The notes beneath the pieces are model-generated. The model saw only the letters and a program-made list of their open reading frames with translations, was not told the origin of the DNA and did not search any database. Both the position numbers and the translations under genes were made by a program. From Climacteris rufus (Eukaryota > Chordata > Aves > Passeriformes > Climacteridae): a DNA stretch of 64,000 bases. This document shows positions 60,881 to 64,000 of this stretch, piece after piece; position 1 is the stretch's first letter; each line of letters begins with the position of its first letter. The stretch spans positions 1 through 64,000 of the forward strand of contig VZRZ01007761.1 of NCBI GenBank assembly GCA_013398175.1, in the 5' to 3' direction.

Positions 60881-63800
60881 TGTATATAGTGTGAATTTGA
60901 TGGCTTTTTATAAGTGAACAAGTAGCAGCAATACTTCCTCTTGGCACAGAGCCCTGCTTGGCTATGAATGGCTTTGTGCACCCACTGCAGCTTTGCTGTG
61001 GTACTGATGCTGCACTGATGCTGTGAGGCCAAGGGCCCCCTCAGGGCCTCAGTACAGAGGGGGGTGTTGCCCTGCATATGCATCTGCTGCCAGGAAAAGG
61101 TTTCTGAAAGGTCCATGTCTCAGATGTTTTGCAGATCTTTTCCATACCTGTGTCTACTCCTTAGGAAGCCTGATCTGACCAGCTCTCACCCAGGTCAGGG
61201 CTTCCTGCATTGTCTGATCCCTGGAGCAGTGGGAGGAGTTCTGCACTTTAAGAGAGGGGGCAGACAGAGTAAACCAGCTGGCCAGACCAGCTGCCTTCCG
61301 TGTCCTGAAGGTGCAGCCAGGAAAAGGAAATACAATCCACTATGTTACAGGAGGGTGTTTCTCTTGATTGGAGGGTGGGAAGAGAAGGGTGTTAAAAAGG
61401 AGCCCAAAGAGCCACTGTGTGACAGGAGCTGGGTTATCCCAGCCTGGGGGACTGCAGAGCAGCCCTGTGCTACAGTTCAGGTCCCAGCTGCAGGACAAGG
61501 GGCTGACAGGCAGGCAGGTCTGAGAAGGGGAAGCACATTTGCTATGTCCCCTCTTACATATTCTGGCCAGCCTTTATGGGAACTACCTAGTGCCTCATGA
61601 GACAGCAATAAAAGGGTAGTTAGAGAAAGGCTTGGCAGCCATAAGACAGAAGCAAAATGTCTATTTGGTCATTACCCTAGCCCACCTCCAGCAGACATCT
61701 TTTCTCCAAAAGCTGCCTCTGAACTGGCTAGGCCTGTGACAGCAAACTGCAGCTGCCAGAGCACAGTACTAGAAGAGCTCCTCCTCCCATGGTGCCAGCA
61801 CAGGGCTGCTCCAAGCAATGCTGGTGCACAGGGCTCTGCTGTCAGGTGAGCAGGACGTGTGTGTGGCAGAGGCCAGTGGGAAGGAGAGCTAGGAACAGGC
61901 TGCATTTGCTTTCCCCCATCACCTGCCCACCTCCAGCACCCTTCCCTTTGGCAGGGCCAGGTGGGCAATGCTGTGTGCACATGGCAAGCGAGATGCTTCT
62001 CAAGAAGCTGCAGACCTGTGCTCTGCCGTCTCTGTCTGCACTCTGTGTCTTGGCTGCAGCCAGGGAGGCACCTAATTTTTCAGCAGGCCCATTTCAGTAC
62101 TGGAACAGGGTTAGAAAACTTGTTTAACTCAACTTCATTCCAGGACCAGCCTGCTCCTTTCACTTTTCCCTGTACTGCCTGCAGCTGCAATCAGCACTGG
62201 TACTCTGGTTCCTGCCTGCAGCCCACGTCCCGGCAGAGCTGGGCTCCCAGCGCCACACAGTTCAGTTTTGCCTGAATGCTGGTGTCAGGAGGAAGCTGCC
62301 TGTGCTAGGAGCAGGCTTACAGCTCAGGGCCAGGCTCATCCCTGAAGCCATAAAAGGTGTAGAATCCTCTCCTTGTTTTTTTGCTTTTCGAAGATTTAAA
62401 CAGGAAAAAAAGCCCAGAAACAAAACATAACCTTGTCTTTGGCTCTTAAGCTATGGAAACAGCTGTTAGCACTGCTCCTAGTGCTGTGGCAGGAGGTATT
62501 ACAAAGACTGACTGTGAAATACCAGCTTAAAACATAATGCTGCAAGTGGGTGTTTGCAGCTGTGCAAAGTCATTTCCCATGTGCTTTATTTACCATGTTC
62601 AATGAGGCTTTTTCTTTGAGGCCACTTACGTTCTGCTCCCTGCTGCTATGAGGGTTTAAAATGTTTCACCTCTGCATCCAGGACCTTAATGGAATGTAAG
62701 TACAAATACAAATGTCTAAACCCTATTAAAACTGAGCTCTGTGTGTGTCTTCTGCAGTGTTTGATCTCGCTCAGGGCTGTGGGCTGTACCACCCTGGGCA
62801 CCACATGTGTGAGCCCAGCCTGACTCGGCTCTATGGTCCCAGTTGCTTTCATCCCGTTTTCCAGTTCATACAGACTTGTGCTGTCAGAGCATTCTGGACT
62901 GCTCTACACAACGTGCCTCAATCCCACAGGCTGTGCTGTCCCTTGTTGCTGAAACCTTATCAAAGGATTGCAAGGTCTAATGGCCCCGGGGAGACCATAC
63001 AAGCAGCTCTCTGGTTTTCATGTCAGCACTCAGTTCCAGTCTGGGGCTGTGGGCTTCTTACCGAATAGAGGGGGGCAGGCCTGAACAGGCCCTGAACAGA
63101 TCACTTCTGTAAATGCACAGAGCTGAGAAACTGCAACAGTCTTAAGCATTAAAGAACAAGAATCATTCATTACTGTTATTTCATGGATGTGGTCACTAAC
63201 AGATTTAACCTCAGATATCTAAAGACTGCTGCAGCAGAAGTCACCTGTGCAAGCCCACTGCCGTGGCATTTAGACAGAAAGAACAATTAAGTAATTTCAC
63301 ATTGTGGGTGTAATGTCTCTCTCTCTCAAGACTCCTAACCCCAGAATCAATCCAAGTGCAAACTTACCAGCTTTAAAACAAAGTGGCTACAACCTATGAA
63401 CAGAGAACAAAAAAGATTCCACAAAGCCTAGTACCATCACTTAACTGGCACAACTTGGATGTTGCCCCAGATTAATTAGGAAAAAAGCAGAAATAGTTTG
63501 ATTACTTTTCAATCCAGTTTACATTCAACTGCAGGAGGCTGGGATACTACAGCTGTTGTCCTACTGCTTTCAACAGCATGCAAAGGCAGACTCCACACCC
63601 TGAATTAGCATTTTCATAGCAGCTGCTGGCTGTCCTGCCTGCATTTTGGCTACCAGAGCTGTTTGTCCATGCATACATTAGACTCTACACTGGTTCTTTC
63701 CAGAAGCATGGATAAGCTACTCTGACACACACCCAGCAGCCCTTGGGATTATAGCCTTTCATGGCCAGGCTTGCCTTTGGCAAACCTCTTCTGAAAGATC

Positions 63801-64000
63801 TCTCAGTACAGTAGGTCCAGACAACTCCATTTTTGTTTTGCTAGTTCCCAAATGATGTTGCAAGTGGAAACAGGAAGCAACAGCATTTGTTCACCTAAAC
63901 TGCAATTAACCACAGAGGAAAAAGTAGCAGTTCAGCCATTTGAGACACTTGTCCAAAGTGTTTGAACTAGCCTTAGCTGCTCCTGCTTGCTGAGAGCAGC
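60881..64000. other. Downstream flank with GC-richer patch, no recognised gene
   Basis: About 60900-62300 is richer in G and C than most of the window and so contains longer chance open frames, the largest at 61064-61600 (178 codons, + strand). None resembles a known protein. An AATAAA lies at 61607-61612 (+), and TTTATT at 62585-62590 would be AATAAA on the - strand. In other vertebrates the gene RPE follows KANSL1L in the opposite direction, so the last 1.4 kb could hold part of its 3' UTR. No RPE coding sequence is visible, so this is inference from gene order only. Confidence 0.4.

Noticed and set aside
61064..61600. A 178-codon open frame on the + strand after KANSL1L
   Set aside because: It lies in GC-richer DNA where long frames arise by chance. 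It has overlapping frames on the other strand nearby, no recognisable domain and no clear splice context, so it is not called as a gene.
1..64000. CRISPR arrays, operons, prophage, provirus or a novel prokaryote-type system
   Set aside because: The window is a single spliced vertebrate gene with introns. No regularly spaced repeats, long terminal repeats or clustered long open frames were seen.

Overview
The window is vertebrate nuclear DNA and carries one recognisable protein-coding gene, on the + strand, almost end to end. It is KANSL1L (KAT8 regulatory NSL complex subunit 1-like, formerly C2orf67). I identified it by reading the exons and comparing the assembled protein with the mammalian ortholog from memory. 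No database search was possible. The organism is most likely a bird. The whole gene fits in about 59 kb (the human gene, as I recall, is well over 100 kb), recognisable transposons are almost absent, and introns are rich in T/G runs. Bird rather than reptile is an inference.

Layout: bases 1 to about 150 are a GC- and CpG-rich promoter with a non-coding exon 1 whose 3' end is uncertain. A 5.7 kb intron leads to the large exon 2 (5893-7010), which holds the start codon at 5923 and codes for more than a third of the protein. Thirteen further coding exons follow at 21329, 25134, 28081, 32125, 43082, 46448, 46953, 49439, 50409, 51353, 56835, 58401 and 59144. All reading-frame phases agree across the junctions, giving a 992-residue protein that ends at a TGA at 59390-59392. 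The human protein is about 987 residues. The conserved parts are a basic helical segment in exon 2, a Trp-rich helix in exon 3, an acidic/Ser patch joining them, a Ser/Pro motif in exon 4, basic nuclear-localisation-like clusters in exons 6 and 9, and a PEHE-type domain spread over exons 11 to 13.

After the stop codon the DNA is 3' UTR and flanking sequence. It has several weak polyadenylation signals and a GC-richer patch at 60.9-62.3 kb. In other vertebrates the next gene is RPE, convergent with KANSL1L, but no RPE coding sequence is visible here. The introns hold simple repeats, a 33-bp minisatellite, G-rich runs and a few AT-rich homeobox/FOX/SOX-motif clusters that could be conserved regulatory elements.

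I found no CRISPR array, operon, prophage, provirus or other novel multi-gene system. The most interesting points concern splicing: a GC-AG intron that the reading frame requires, a NAGNAG acceptor at exon 3, a possible alternative last exon that would change the C-terminus, and a weak donor ahead of a 55-nt exon inside the PEHE region.
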